This document shows, one piece after another, positions 23,075-34,984 of a stretch of DNA of 64,000 nt (its first letter is position 1; each line of letters starts with the position of its first letter). This DNA comes from Helianthus annuus (lineage: Eukaryota; Streptophyta; Magnoliopsida; Asterales; Asteraceae). Location: positions 140,927,901 to 140,991,900 of the forward strand of contig NC_035439.2 of assembly GCF_002127325.2 (NCBI RefSeq). Direction: 5' to 3'. The translations under genes and the position numbers were made by a program. The notes beneath the pieces were generated by a model. The model searched no databases. It saw only the letters and a program-made list of their open reading frames with translations, and had not been told where the DNA came from.

Positions 23075-23527
23075 TTGCTTACGTAATATGAAATTATAAA
23101 GATTGCTTTTGGCAAATATTATATCAAGCAAGTTTTTAGTATTTCTTTTTATCTAGTAGGTTAATATAATCGTTTTAGCTTGTTTTAAAGTGTAAGATAT
23201 AAAATATGAAAACTGATGAAAGTAATATATTTTACACCAGTATCAATATATATTTATAATATAATTAAGATTAAACGATGTGTACCTAAAATGCACCGAT
23301 CACAATATGCCATAACGAGCCGAACTAATTTCGACCAAACAACATCGGCACCGGCATTCATTGCATTGTTTTTCATCCATATAAAACGCATATACTATTT
23401 TGGGCATGCGACGATTTTATTGTTTTGTTTGCTTTTCAATTTAGATTGTTATAGCGAGTTCCCAATATCGTAACACATAGAATTGATACGAACCAAATTT
23501 CTGCCACGGCACGGGGATTCACACTAG
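21270..23527 (+). mobile_element. Probable non-autonomous Helitron-like element
   Basis: The 3' side ends GCACGGGGATTCACACTAG followed by T (CTAG at 23524-23527). This resembles plant Helitron termini, in which a GC-rich hairpin lies shortly before CTRR, although the hairpin here is eroded. The 5' boundary is uncertain: an ATATATATGAAGGATGAGG motif near 21281 looks like the start of such elements. The interior holds a C/T-rich leader-like segment with short ORFs at 21380-21628 and 21877-22188 that match no family I know. A SINE is inserted at 22745. Confidence 0.4.
22745..23072 (+). mobile_element. tRNA-derived SINE with poly(A) tail
   Basis: The element is flanked by a 15-bp target duplication AGGTTGCTTACGTAA (22730-22744 and 23072-23086). 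The head contains Pol III promoter-like boxes: an A-box-like region (TCTAGATCAAGTGGTGGAG) and a B-box-like GTTCGACTC about 45 bp on. The body is GC-rich and ends GGCCGTTC followed by 32 A (23041-23072). A long uninterrupted A tail and a perfect duplication point to recent insertion. It codes for nothing and would need an LTR-independent (LINE) partner for mobility. Confidence 0.85.
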
Positions 23528-24382
23528 TTGTTTATGATATAGATAAACTTATAAATCCAACTAATCAAAAGATTACGTTAAATCCATATCCAAAGTAGGT
23601 AAAGCCGACAATTATTACAAGTGATTTAGCCTAACATCGTCACGGTCATGTCTTCAAATTCTTGATTTGGTTTGCAAAAACATGTTCGGAGGAGTTATAT
23701 TCGTAATGTATGTCGATGACCCAATGTGGTATGATATTTCTTCTGAGCTATGGTTCCTCCAACGCGAGTTCCATACGCCCACCATAACATACGCTAGTAT
23801 CAACTTAACGTACATCCGAGTACTATTTGACATGATCTTCGTCTTTCTTTCATACATTGATACTTTTAGCCTTCCAACTTTCATTCATGTGCATCCAAAT
23901 GCTCCCGGAACATATCTTTAACACGTTTACACCTAAAAACCATAAGCACATGGAAAGTAAACATGTTCCACACCAAAATCAAATTAAAACACATATTAAA
24001 CACTTCAAACATAAAGCTTTTACCCATCTATCAACCACAACCCAACAATACAATATTAGGACCGATACATACACCTCTTACAAGCTATAGCCAAATCAAT
24101 ACAGTTTAGTATGACGACATGTCGACATCTGGTCTAGTCACACAGTCAAGATACATGAGTGTGGCTTGATGACGCATTATGGGATCCCCACAAGAAAGGA
24201 TAAGTTAAGTAACAACAAACGGACACGATTTCAAATATATCCGCTAAATAAAAGTCTCTTACATATTTCTTTTAACTCCTTTAAATGGATGAAGTTTCTA
24301 TTACAATTTGAATAAATGTACCCCATATACATAACAATGTGTAAGTTGAAATGCAAAGTATACGACAATAACATTCAACAAA

Positions 24383-25235
24383 GGGGAATTTACCAAATTA
24401 GCCAAGAATAAACTTTGACCACCAAATTAGCCATTTGATGTCTCCTTGGAGCAGGGCATCACGGATTCAAATGTGCGGGATGCCTCTTTCAAGACCCCTC
24501 ATGTCTCTTTAAATATGGAAGTGACACGTGTCTCAATGATTAGGTAGACTCCTCCAATGCCCCTCAGCAGACTCATCCAATGCCTCAGCAGACTCTTCCA
24601 ATGCCCCTCAGCAGACTCTTCCAATGCCTCAGGTATGAGTTAAAATTTTATGTGGGACCTACCACCCACTTCATCTTCACCACCGCCACCACCACCGCCA
24701 CCGCCACCGCCACCACCACTTCATCTTCAAGATCCTTCATGAGCTCCAACAGGGAAGATGCCTCTTTCAAAGAAAGACATGATGATCGATCTGTGTTCAC
24801 CAAGTCAACAGGGGATAAAAAGAAATGAATCTGAAGGAAGATTAGTAGTATATTTTATGGTGGTGGTGGTGGCGGCGGCGGGGGTGGTGGCGGCGGCGGG
24901 GGTGGTGGCGGCGGCGGTGGTGGTGGTGGCGGTGGCGGTGGTGGTGGCGGTGGCGGTGGTGAAGATGAAGTGGGTGGTAGGTCCCACATAAAATTTTAAC
25001 TCATGCCTGAGGCATTGGAAAAGTCTGTTGAGGGGCATTGGAAGAGTCTGCTGGGGCATTGGATGAGTCTGTTGAGGGGCATTGGAGAAGTCTACCTAAT
25101 CATTGAGACACGTGTCACTTCCACATTGAAACAGGCATCCCGCACATTTGAATCCGTGATGTCCTGCTCCAAGGAGGCATCAAATGGCTAATTTGGTGGT
25201 CAAAGTTTATTCTTGGCTAATTTGGTAATTTTCCC
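24383..25235. mobile_element. Foldback element with ~330-bp inverted arms and 9-bp target duplication
   Basis: The termini GGGGAATTTACCAAATTAGCC and its near-inverse ...GGCTAATTTGGTAATTTTCCC are flanked by TTCAACAAA at 24374-24382 and 25236-25244. The other genomic copy of the segment (41103-41120) lacks the element, which confirms the insertion. The arms pair across nearly their whole length, about 24383-24713 against 24857-25235. They contain four ~22-bp subrepeats (CAGACTCTTCCAATGCC) and then (CCACCG)n-type trinucleotides. A 9-bp duplication and long inverted repeats fit a Mutator-like (MULE) non-autonomous element. No transposase is encoded; apparent ORFs in it are translations of the trinucleotide runs. 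Confidence 0.8.
24672..24978. repeat. GC-rich trinucleotide hairpin at the centre of the foldback element
   Basis: CCACCG/CACCAC-type repeats at 24672-24718 face GGTGGTGGC/GGCGGCGGG-type repeats at 24857-24964, around a ~140-bp unique loop. The right arm's tract is about twice as long as the left one. The structure could form a very stable hairpin with a G-rich strand. Confidence 0.8.
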
Positions 25236-25496
25236 TTCAACAAAAATAGCAATGTAACCTAAGAGTTTGTAATTCACAAACGTTCATGAACGTTATAGAA
25301 GAAATTCTAAATGCTTAGTAATCGCAACCTTTGTCTCTATTATTATTTGATGAGCCAGTATCTTTGTGCATACACAATTGTACCTTGTACTAACTAATAT
25401 GTACAAGAATAACTAGTATAATTATATGTATTTTTTTTATTGTTGTCTACGATAAAAAAAAAAGAACATTTTCATAAAGGTGTATATATTTGCGTA

Positions 25497-27790
25497 CTAG
25501 TGAATTGGCCCGAGCGATGCAGCGCGTTGTCACCGAGACTCTTTTAATGTATATATCATCGAATATTTGATCCATCTTGTTTTCGAATAAATTCTACGTC
25601 AAAAGATAGACCAACTGATTTACGTCCAACTCTTCACCGAGAAAAGATTACGTCGAAACGTAAACCAACTTGGATTTATACCAAAACGTACTTAAAAATA
25701 AGTATGTAACCCAAAAAAAAAAAATTAACTAGTGGGTTACCATCCATGCTTCAATGAGGGTTCAAGACATAGATAAAAATAAACAAATGGCGAAAGTGAT
25801 GGTAAAAAACCATGTCGCGACCATATAATGGAAAGTCATGAAAAAAGTTATGTCGTTGTATACGAAAGCCAAGTTAAACTTGGAAAAGAATAACTAAGTT
25901 GACCTAGGACCTGCATGTTGCGACAGGGATGTTAAACGGGGAAAATAGACGTAAAAACATTGAACCACATGCGCACGTTGCAGCGTGTTAACTGACAGAT
26001 TTAAACCAAAACGAAAAATTTGTAAAAGATGATAAATATTATGATAAATTTGTAAAAGATGAATAGTATAGAAATTAAAACGAAATTTTTTATAAAGGAT
26101 GAAAAGACAAAATATTATATAACCCTACAAAAAGCAACTTAAGACACCATGGTTTGAATCACACCCCTTCAAAAAGACACAACCCTTCAAACCACTTTTA
26201 AATGTATCACATCCCTTATAAAAAAAAGTCACAACTTTTAAATATATCACACCCCTTCAAAAAGGCACAACCCTTCAAACCACTTTGAAATGTATCACAC
26301 CCCTTACAAAAAGTCACAACTTTTAAATAGAACACAACCTTTCAAACTACTTTTAAATGTATTACACTCTTAAAAATAAATCACAACTTTTAAATATACC
26401 ACAACTCTCTAAATTCCTTTTAAATAATACAAAAAACATATACCCCTTTGTTTAACACACATACCCTTTTAATTAACACATACCCTTTGTCTACCATACA
26501 TACCTCTTTAATTATATTATGTTATATTAATAAAAACACCACCGGACCAATACAAACAAAATCCAACTTCTCAGTTTTCGTAACCGACCAAAACATCCGA
26601 ATACCATCGTGACCTTTAAGTTAATAACCAAATCGTTGTGTCTACCGTCGTTAGTTTTAAGTTGATAACCAAACCGTTGTGTCTCCTCTAATCACCGTTT
26701 CCCTGCCGTACGCCACCAATTCACACCCTATATAAACCCCCTGCCACCCCCAAAAAATTTCCGGTCATCAATCTGAATGCTTGGTTGCCGCAAAGAAGAG
26801 GAAGAGGGGTGTAATTGGGTCGCTAAATCGGACTTTGGGTGGCAGAACATTTGGAACCTATGATTTGGGAATCTCTATCCAAATATGAAATGCAACTAAA
26901 GTTAATATTGTATGCTTGAAAACTTCATATGCTTCTCGCGCAAAGGCAGAAGATGGAAACAGGAGATGGAGAAGGATGTTTATTGGCGTGTGGGTTGTAC
27001 CACTCTCACCGGACGATTTTTCCTTCGCCGGAAGACGGTTGGGGTTACCGCTCTCTATATCTCCAAATGGGTCCATTGAGAATTGCATGTGATAACACAA
27101 CTGCAGGTTATCTAATGCAAAATTTATGAGAAATCACAAAATGGTTAGTCTCCCATGTTGCACTCTTTCTTTTCTTTTCATTTTAATTTTATCTTTTGTA
27201 TTGTGGATCTATTTCTTATTTAATTTTTACTTAATTAACTGTTTTAATTTAATATTTACAAGCACACTTTTTTTTATTATTTGAAATTTAACTTTCCCAA
27301 CATAAGTGATTGTGGATTCATATGTGCATTGGTAGTGTATTCACAATCAGTTTTATTACGAAATTATCTCACTTATAAAAGTGGCAATTGTTTAATTATT
27401 ATATCAGACTATAAATTGCAATTGTTTAATTATTATATCAGAGTATAAAGATTGAGTTAAATTCTTATTCTTTACATCTTTTAACGTTGTTTACCGTCAT
27501 GTAACACATGTTTAGGTTTAGGTTTTGTTTTTTTCTTATATAAAGTTTGCGTAAAAATATTTTATCTAAATTTTATTGAATCCAATCCCCTCTGGCGCGG
27601 AGCGCGTGTCCACAAACCAATGTTATTGTTGACTTAGCAATTCTTTTTATAAAAAGATTTACGTAACGATCCACAATGCGTGTGTAGTCACAAAAAACAT
27701 TTATTTGTTGGTAGTAGTCCCGCCGCAACGCGCGGGTTCGCGTCAACTTGTTGAATCACAAAAAACACCCACAAACCCGACTGCTAACAT
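25497..27790 (-). other. Degenerate Helitron-type DNA without genes
   Basis: ACTAG at 25496-25500, followed by TGAATTGGCCCGAGCGATGC, reads on the minus strand as a GC hairpin and then CTAG-T, a Helitron 3' end. A second GC-rich motif, CCCGCCGCAACGCGCGGG (27721-27738, plus strand), resembles the hairpin of another such terminus but lacks a clean CTRR. In between lie a degenerate tandem repeat (26150-26420), a 34-bp direct duplication (CAATTGTTTAATTATTATAT at 27385 and 27419) and short ORFs with no recognisable domain (e.g. 26858-27100, minus). I see no gene. Confidence 0.45.
26150..26420. repeat. Degenerate tandem repeat
   Basis: Variants of ATCACACCCCTTCAAAAAGG followed by CACAACCCTTCAAACCACTT and AAATGTATCACA recur about three times with a ~115-bp period. 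They are imperfect, with A/T-rich spacers. Confidence 0.6.
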
Positions 27791-27800
27791 AAACCCTGCA

Positions 27801-27901
27801 CCCGACAATTACCACAAGTGATTTAACCTTGCATTGTCATGATCATGTCTTCAAATTCTTGATTTGGTTTGCAAAAATATGTTTGGAGTTATATTCGTGA
27901 T
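27801..27901. repeat. Duplicated segment, copy 2, left piece
   Basis: This piece matches 23600-23702, including TTCTTGATTTGGTTTGCAAA. Its continuation is displaced to about 40493 by the LINE and retrotransposon 2 insertions and by additional unmatched sequence. Confidence 0.65.
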
Positions 27902-28033
27902 TGGAAGCCAAGAGAATCACCCAAAATTGCATCTTATTGCCCTAAAATTGTCAAGGAAACTTTTTTCGAAACCCTAATATTCATTCTTCTTGCTTATGGT
28001 GGAACGTGTTGGCTTGGGTTCGCATAAGGTTTC

Positions 28034-28914
28034 TGAAGGGGTATGGTCCCAAAAAGCCGCGCAAACCTCTTCTGAGGTTGCGCGTGAGACCATACTCCTT
28101 ATTTTAATAAACTTCCTACCGAGAGCCACGCGCGACTTACACCACTTCCCGATTTGTATCGCGCAAGGCATAGACCACAAGAAGCTAAGATATCAGCACT
28201 TAGCATAAAATAATGGAACACATGGACATGCTACCCCCGCGCGGGCTAGTTAGATGCCCAACAAGAACCACACAGGAGGGGAGCGCAAGTCCACCTCCGG
28301 TGGTACACAAGGTACAAGTGGCAGTAAAAGGAGCCAATGAGCGTCCAGCAGGCTCTGGTCAATCATGCGCAACGATCGTCTGACGAGAAGTACCCAAGGA
28401 CGCCTACGTGGCACCAATCAGGGGACGGAGACAACTGTCCCACGATCTCCACTTGTCTGCTGATGGCAGAAAGACAGCAGGGCCGACAACAATGACACGT
28501 GGCTCCAATCAAGGTGCGCCAGCACCAAAGAACTTCTAGAAGCCACTAAACGGTCGACACCAGCAAGGCAAGGAGCATATCCGCTATGCTGTCCATTTCC
28601 GGCCCAAGGCCCATCAGCCCATATCCTCTTACACCTCTCCGGCTATAAATAGAGACCTCATTCCACAGGTTAAACATTCTATTCCCTCTACTCTCACTCT
28701 TAGCACTTCATTACTCTCAAAACAGTCGCTTATTCTCACGCCGGAGCCTGGTTAAGAGGGAAACCCCCACATTCCCCTCTTAACGAGTAACGGTGTTCTG
28801 TTTTGCAGGATCATACATCAAGTCGGAGCTCAAATACTCATTAGAAGATTAACCACTATGATAGGAACATAAACCAAACTGATTAGCAACCTTAATCAGT
28901 TCAGTGTTTCTTCA
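28034..28914 (+). repeat. 5' LTR of retrotransposon 2
   Basis: This 881-bp LTR begins TGAAGGGGTATGG and ends GTGTTTCTTCA. A TATA box (TATAAATAG, 28644-28652) lies 270 bp before its end. Two G-box-like ACGTGGC motifs lie upstream (near 28406 and 28497), each followed by a CCAATC-type box. These are plausible enhancer elements. Confidence 0.95.
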
Positions 28915-28931
28915 TTGGCGCCCACCGGTTT
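28915..28931 (+). other. Primer-binding site of retrotransposon 2
   Basis: TTGGCGCCCACCGGTTT directly follows the LTR. TGGCGCC is complementary to a tRNA 3' end GGCGCCA. Confidence 0.75.
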
Positions 28932-28992
28932 TTTCTATAACCACCTTCATCTTCTTTTACTTGAGCCATTGACATCTTTTCTTCCTTCGACC

Positions 28993-31900
28993 ATGACTGG
29001 TCAAGGAACCATTCCAGAGTTCGGCTTCGGAGCCAACTCTAACGCAGCGTTGGGTGAAGGAATCCAAAACTTCCAAGCCCAACAAATCGAAGAAATTGGT
29101 GAGGTCGACGGAACAAATACTGGGGGCCCGCGAGGGAGCTTCACCCGCATAACTCAAGTGGTCACCCCAGGGAACAACGGAGAAGGACCGTCGAACACAG
29201 CGCCAGCTCAGAATGTTTCGGCATTATTAGGCTTACCAGAAGGCGAAACCCCGGCCTCGTGGTATGCCAAAAACATCGCCACTATCAATGCAGCGTACCA
29301 GTCGCTGATTGCGCAACAAGCAGTTTTGACGGCAGAACCGTCCTTAGTAACTCCCCCAAGTCAAGGAGCGCGCCAGATGCCTCCACCGCCGAATCTCCAA
29401 GGCAGAATAAACAGGCCTCCCCCTACCAGACGTTTGAGCGTACACGACACGCGCGATACAAGAGGGGAACGGATAGTTATTACGACTATCCGTCAACCCT
29501 TCAACGAGGCCCTGTTCACAGCCGGCTCACGCCGCGCAACATGAACAACGAATGGGAAGAGACAGATCCGAATGATCCGACTTGGGTAGATGACGAGGGT
29601 TCGTCAGTCTTTAACCGATTGCCAAAAAACCACGAGTACTTCAAGCCGAGACAGCACATCGAGTACACAGAAGAAGCTGAAAGAGATTTCCGCCTGGCGT
29701 ACCGACCAGCGGAAGCTGCGGAACACTCCAAGTTCATACCGAAAATTGCACTCGCGCCGCTTTCACGAGAGAAACTACCCCCGACTGTCGGGAAATTCAA
29801 TGGATTGACTGATCCAGACGATCACGTCAGAACATTCACAAGTGTAGGCTGCATGGGAGGTTGGAATATGCCCATGTGGTGTCACTTGTTCATTCAAACT
29901 CTTACCGGGGCGGCTCGCGCCTGGTTTGATAGCCTTCCGCCTGGGAAGATTAAATCATGGGTAGATTTCAAGACACAGTTTTTGAGCTAGTTCAGCCAAC
30001 AACGTCGCTACCAGCGCGACACAGCCGAAGTAGAAGATATTTGGCGAAGAGACGGTGAAGGTTTGGAGGACTTCATCACCCGTTTTAATAAGGAATGTTT
30101 GGAGATAGGCGGCGTCAGTGAACAACTCATGCGTTGTCACTTTAAGAAGGCCATCCGCTGTGATAGTCTCATTAGAACTATCACAGGTAAAGATGGAATG
30201 CCAAAGGAGTGGGATAAACTCATGGAGGCTGCAAAAATCGTCGCGCAAACCGAGGAGTCACTCGCTGGTAACAAGAGTTATTACTCTGAAGATCGATTCT
30301 CTAGAGGAAACACGCGCGACAACAACAAACGCAACAAATACAAGAGTAACGACTGGAAGTCTGGGAGATCAAGAGGCCACGACGACAGGCCGCGCTACAG
30401 GGAAGACGCGCGTGAAACGATTGACCGAATCGGTTACAGGAAAGTGGTCAAAGACGACAATCGTGACAAGCACTGGACTCCGCTCACAAAAACGCCAAAA
30501 GAAGTATTGATGACGGAGAATCACGATTTCAAGGCTCCCAGGCCTATGACAAACAAGAAGGGGCAAGACCCCAACTTGTACTGCGACTTTCATAAAGACT
30601 CAGGGCACTTGATTGATGACTGTTACAGTTTGCGCCAAGAAATCGAGAGAGCACTTAAAAGCGGTAAACTAAGCCATCTGGTGAAGAACGTGCGCAAAGA
30701 AACTCGTCAGCTCCAGCGCCATGATGAAGGGAACCACAAGAAAGTCCGACGTCTAGAGACTCACATGGTCAACGGACCTAGGTATAGCGCGAAAGAGAAA
30801 AGCAAACGTCCATACGAGCCTTCATGGCAAGAGCAACAGGTCATTTTCCCGATAGTGCGCGGCGGTCCTCGTGCCACACGACCCGTCGTCATTACCGGTA
30901 TCATCGGCCATTATGAAACGGAATACATATTCATTGATCCAGGAAGTACAGCAGACATCATTTACGAGCAGTGTTTCAACCAATTTGATGAAGAGGACAA
31001 GGCGAGACTCGAGCCAGTCGATTATCCCTTGTCCGGGTTTTGCAACGAGATGGTCTTCCCACTCGGTCAGATCAGTTTCCCCGTCACGCTTTCTGACGAA
31101 AAACATTCAAGAACAGCAAATGTGAACTTCATGGTGATGCCAGTGAAATCGAGACATGATGTGCTAATTGGGAGGGAGACCCAGGGTGAGCTGAACATGG
31201 TAACTTCAACACCCCACTCTGCGATAGGGTTCCCAACCAAGACAGGAGTAGCAATCATCTATGCCAAAAAGGAAGTGATGTCAACTGAAGAAATGCGCCC
31301 AGCGAAAGCGGCGAAAGTTTCTACAACCGAGCCCGAAAAATGGGTCCGAAACCGCAAATACCCAGAGCAAACAGTGACCATTGGCCACGCCATTTCGTCA
31401 GACATCCGTACGCGTTTGAAGCAATTATTGTTCCGAAATATGGATATATTTGCCTAGACCCCGGCAGACATGACCGGTGTCCCGCGCAACATAACCGAAC
31501 ATTGCTTAAACACTTACCCCTCTGTTGAACCGAAGGTCCAAAGAAGACGCAGCTTGGGAGCAGACAAAACGAAAGCAATGAACGAGCAAGTATGCGAGTT
31601 GCTCAAAGCTGGGATCTTGCGGGAGGTACGATATCAGAGTTGGGTTGCGAACCCGGTGATGGTTGAAAAATCAAACGGCGGATGGCGAATGTGCGTAGAC
31701 TACACTGATCTCAACAAGGCATGCCCAAAGGATTGCTATTCCTTGCCTGAGATCGACAAAAAGATAGACTCGCTAGCGCCGTATAGATGGAAGTGCTTTT
31801 TGGATTGCTACAATGGGTATCATCAAGTTCAGATGAAACTCGAAGATGAAGACAAGACAGCCTTCAGAACTGATCTTGGAATCTTCTGCTACACAAAGAT

Positions 31901-34541
31901 GCCCTTTGGCCTGAAAAATGCTGGCGCAACATATCAACGGTTGATGGATAAGACCTTCGCAGGAGACATCGGAAAGCATATCGAAGTTTACATCGATGAT
32001 CTAGTGGTTAAAAGTCCCGAAGAGGACCAAATGTTGAAAGACATCGAAAAAACATTCAATTCATTGCGCAGTGTAAATATGAAGCTGAATCCAGCCAAAT
32101 GCTCCTTTGGCATGGAAGAAGGGAAGTTTCTAGGCTTCATTGTCACGAACGGCGGTTTCAAAGTGAATCCAGAGAAAGTACAGGCTATAGAGCGAATGTC
32201 CTCACCGCGAACCATCAAAGAGATGCAACGACTGGCCGGCCGACTGGCCGCGCTTAATCGTTTTCTCTCCAATCACGCCGCGAAGTCGTACCCCTTTATT
32301 AGCACGCTGCGCAACTGTGTGAAGAAGCAGGAGTTCAAGTGGACACCCGAGGCCGTGACAGCTTTTCAGCAAATGAAAGCGTGTCTGATCGAACTCCCTA
32401 CCCTGACTGCACCATTCGAAAAAGAGCCACTCCTACTGTACCTGTCTTCTTCAGACAGGGCGGTAGGGTCGGTACTATTGGTGGAGAGAAACGGAGTCCA
32501 AACTCCAATTTATTACGTCAGCAGGGTACTCACTGACCCGGAAACAAGATATTCCACGATGGAAAAATTGGTCCTCGCGCTGCTACACGCCTCCCGAAGG
32601 CTGCGCAGATACTTTACAGGCCATGTGATAACGGTGCTTACCAATTTCCACATCGGCACAATATTGCAAAAGCCTGAGACATCAGGCAGGTTGGCAAAAT
32701 GGGCCATTGAGCTGGGAGGCCATAACATCTTGTACAAGCCACGACCAGCCATTAAAGGTCAAGTCCTAGACGACTTCATCACAGAAGTGCTGGCCGATAA
32801 AATCAAAGAATGCGAACTGATAGAGACTCCTGAGACAGACGTGACTGATGAGACTTGGATGCTTTATACTGATGGAGCATCCAATGAAGATGGCGCAGGA
32901 GCAGGATTGCGCCTGGTGAGCCCCGAGAATCATGAATTTACTTACGCCATCAAGTTGGACTTTAAAAACACCAACAACGAGGCGGAGTATGAAGCATTTC
33001 TGGCAGGCTTACGCCTCGCCATCAAAATGGGAGCAAAAAGCTTACGAGCACATGTCGACTCACTCCTGATAGCCAGCCAAGTCAATGGCATATACGATGC
33101 GAAAGGTGAAGTCATGGCCTTGTATCTGGAGCAGGCAAAAGAATTGCTCCAACAATTCAAGTCTCACAAGGTTATACATATCAATCGCTCCGAAAACAAA
33201 CCAGCTGATGCCTTGAGCAAGCTTGCGTCGACTTCTTTCCAACATCTTGCCAAAGATGTAAGGATAGAAGTACTCAAGAATCCATCAGTGTGGTTGCGAC
33301 AAGTAAACGTGATCGAAATGGGGCAACCATCCTGGATGACCCCTATAATCCAGTACTTGCAGGAGGGGATACTCCCTGAAAACAAGGCGGAGGCAAGGAA
33401 GATACAAAACAAGGCCCTGCACTATGAAATGAACGACGGTATTTTGTACCGAAAATCCTTCTTGGGACCACTCCTGCGCTGTGTGGACCCCCAAGATGCG
33501 AACTATCTGATCAGGGAAATCCACGAAGGGATTTGCGGCATTCACGCAGGACCACGCATGGTTGTCGCAAAGATCATGAGCGCCGGGTATTACTGGCCAG
33601 GGATGCATGTCGATGCCCTGAGGGAAATCCGTAAGTGTGATTCCTGTCAACGACACTCTCCGAAAACCCTGCGCCCCAAGAACGATCTTATCCTTGTATC
33701 CACTGCATGGCCTTTCCAGCAGTGGGGGATCGATATGGTGGGACCCTTCCCAGATGCTCCTGGCGCCGTCAAATTCATAATAGTGGCCGTCGATTACTTC
33801 ACAAAATGGGTGGAAGCCAAAGCCCTCGCGTCAACTACAGCTATGATGGTGCGCAAGTTCATTTGGGAGCACATCATATGCAGATTTGGCCTCCCGCTCA
33901 AAATTGTAACCGATAATGGCACCAACTTTGCGTCAGAAGACCTTCAGAAGTGGATGAAGGAGATGAAAATCGAGCACACTTTCACATCCGTTGCACACCC
34001 CCAAGGCAATGGACAGGTGGAAAGCGTGAACAAGTGCATTGTCGAGGGGATAAAGGCCCGACTGGGCACAAGGCGAAGAGGTTGGGTAGATGAGCTCCCG
34101 AGCATCATATGGGCTCATCGAACCATGCCAAAAACTAGTACCGGCGAAACCCCTTTTAGCTTAGTGTATGGCTCAGAGGCGGTTATCCCGGCAGAAGTCG
34201 GCCTACCCTCCCCGCGCTTGACAGCGGTCAACGCAATCAACAACGAAGCGGAGAGACGTCTTGACTTGGACTTATTGAAAGAAAGGCGCGAAATCGCGCG
34301 AATCAGGGAAGCCAAATACAAGACCCAACTGAAAAGGTACTACAACACAAGAGTCCGCATTTGTACCTTCACTCCAGGAGAATACGTCTTCCGAGATAAT
34401 GAAGCGTCAAATGCGGAACGTCCAGGAAAGTTAGCACCCAAATGGGAAGGCCCATATCTGATCCACGAAGTGCTAGGCAAAGGGGCTTACAAGTTACGCA
34501 CCCTAGATGGCTACATTCTACCGCGAACATGGAATGCGTAA
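28993..34541 (+). pseudogene. Gag-Pol polyprotein of retrotransposon 2, broken
   Basis: The likely start is ATG 28993 (MTGQGTIPEFGFGANS). The gag frame is lost near 29465 (a frameshift into another frame). From there one frame runs through the end of gag and all of pol, broken by TAG at 29988-29990, TAG at 31455-31457 and TAA at 34539-34541, the last one eight codons before the family's usual ...LRKCY end. Gag shows AARAWFDSLPPGKI and FSQQRR, and a full zinc knuckle C-x2-H-x4-H-x4-C (about 30580-30624). The protease has D-P-G-S where element 1 has D-T-G-S. RT has YIDD (31990), RNase H has YTDGAS (32865), and integrase keeps its H-H-C-C and D-D-35-E residues. Unlike element 1, gag and pol are fused in one frame. 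Confidence 0.9.
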
Positions 34542-34984
34542 CAACTACGCAAATGCTATATGTAACTTACTTCGGCCATGCGCCTCTTTACGTTTCTATG
34601 TTGGCTATACGCCGTTTGCAATTAATGTATGATTGGCCTAAGCGCCTGTTTCCGAATTAATGAAAGCATACGACATGTTTTCTATTACTTCTTTCGTTAC
34701 CATGTTAAACTTCTGATTAGCGCGAAAACACTCCAGCAACTTAGAAATTATCAAAAGACCGCCTCCAAGGTCCTTCGCGAACAAAGCGCGAGACCGGGCA
34801 GTTCCATTTTACTTGAAGAGACTTCCGTTTATTCGAGCTAATTTAACCTAAGTTTTTGACAAACAGTGCAATAATTGTAACGGGAATGAACAAACACACT
34901 TAATGTCATATAAAACATGCGCAACAACGCAACATTGTACAGTCAAAATGCAAAAAATTACAAGGCAAAGCCTATCGACAACAC

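Larger units (their letters stand above)
23600..25545. repeat. Duplicated segment, copy 1 (interrupted by the foldback element)
   Basis: Sequence from about 23600 to 24382 and from 25236 to 25545 matches 27801-27901 and then 40493-41375. The shared parts include TTCTTGATTTGGTTTGCAAA, TTCTGAGCTATGGTTCCTC and CATCCAAATGCTCCCGGAAC. The two copies have diverged by many substitutions and small gaps. Short ORFs (23667-23921, 23857-24090) have no recognisable domain and are not conserved as frames. The segment is probably an old dispersed repeat, perhaps Helitron interior. Confidence 0.7.

Noticed and set aside
24580..25059. ORFs with poly-Thr/Ala or poly-Val/Ala stretches in the foldback element
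   Set aside because: They are translations of trinucleotide repeats on both strands and mirror each other, so they are not genes.
27974..28208. Small ORFs at the left edge of retrotransposon 2
   Set aside because: They span the LINE-LTR junction and LTR U3 sequence; the same LTR stretch recurs at 39199-39405.
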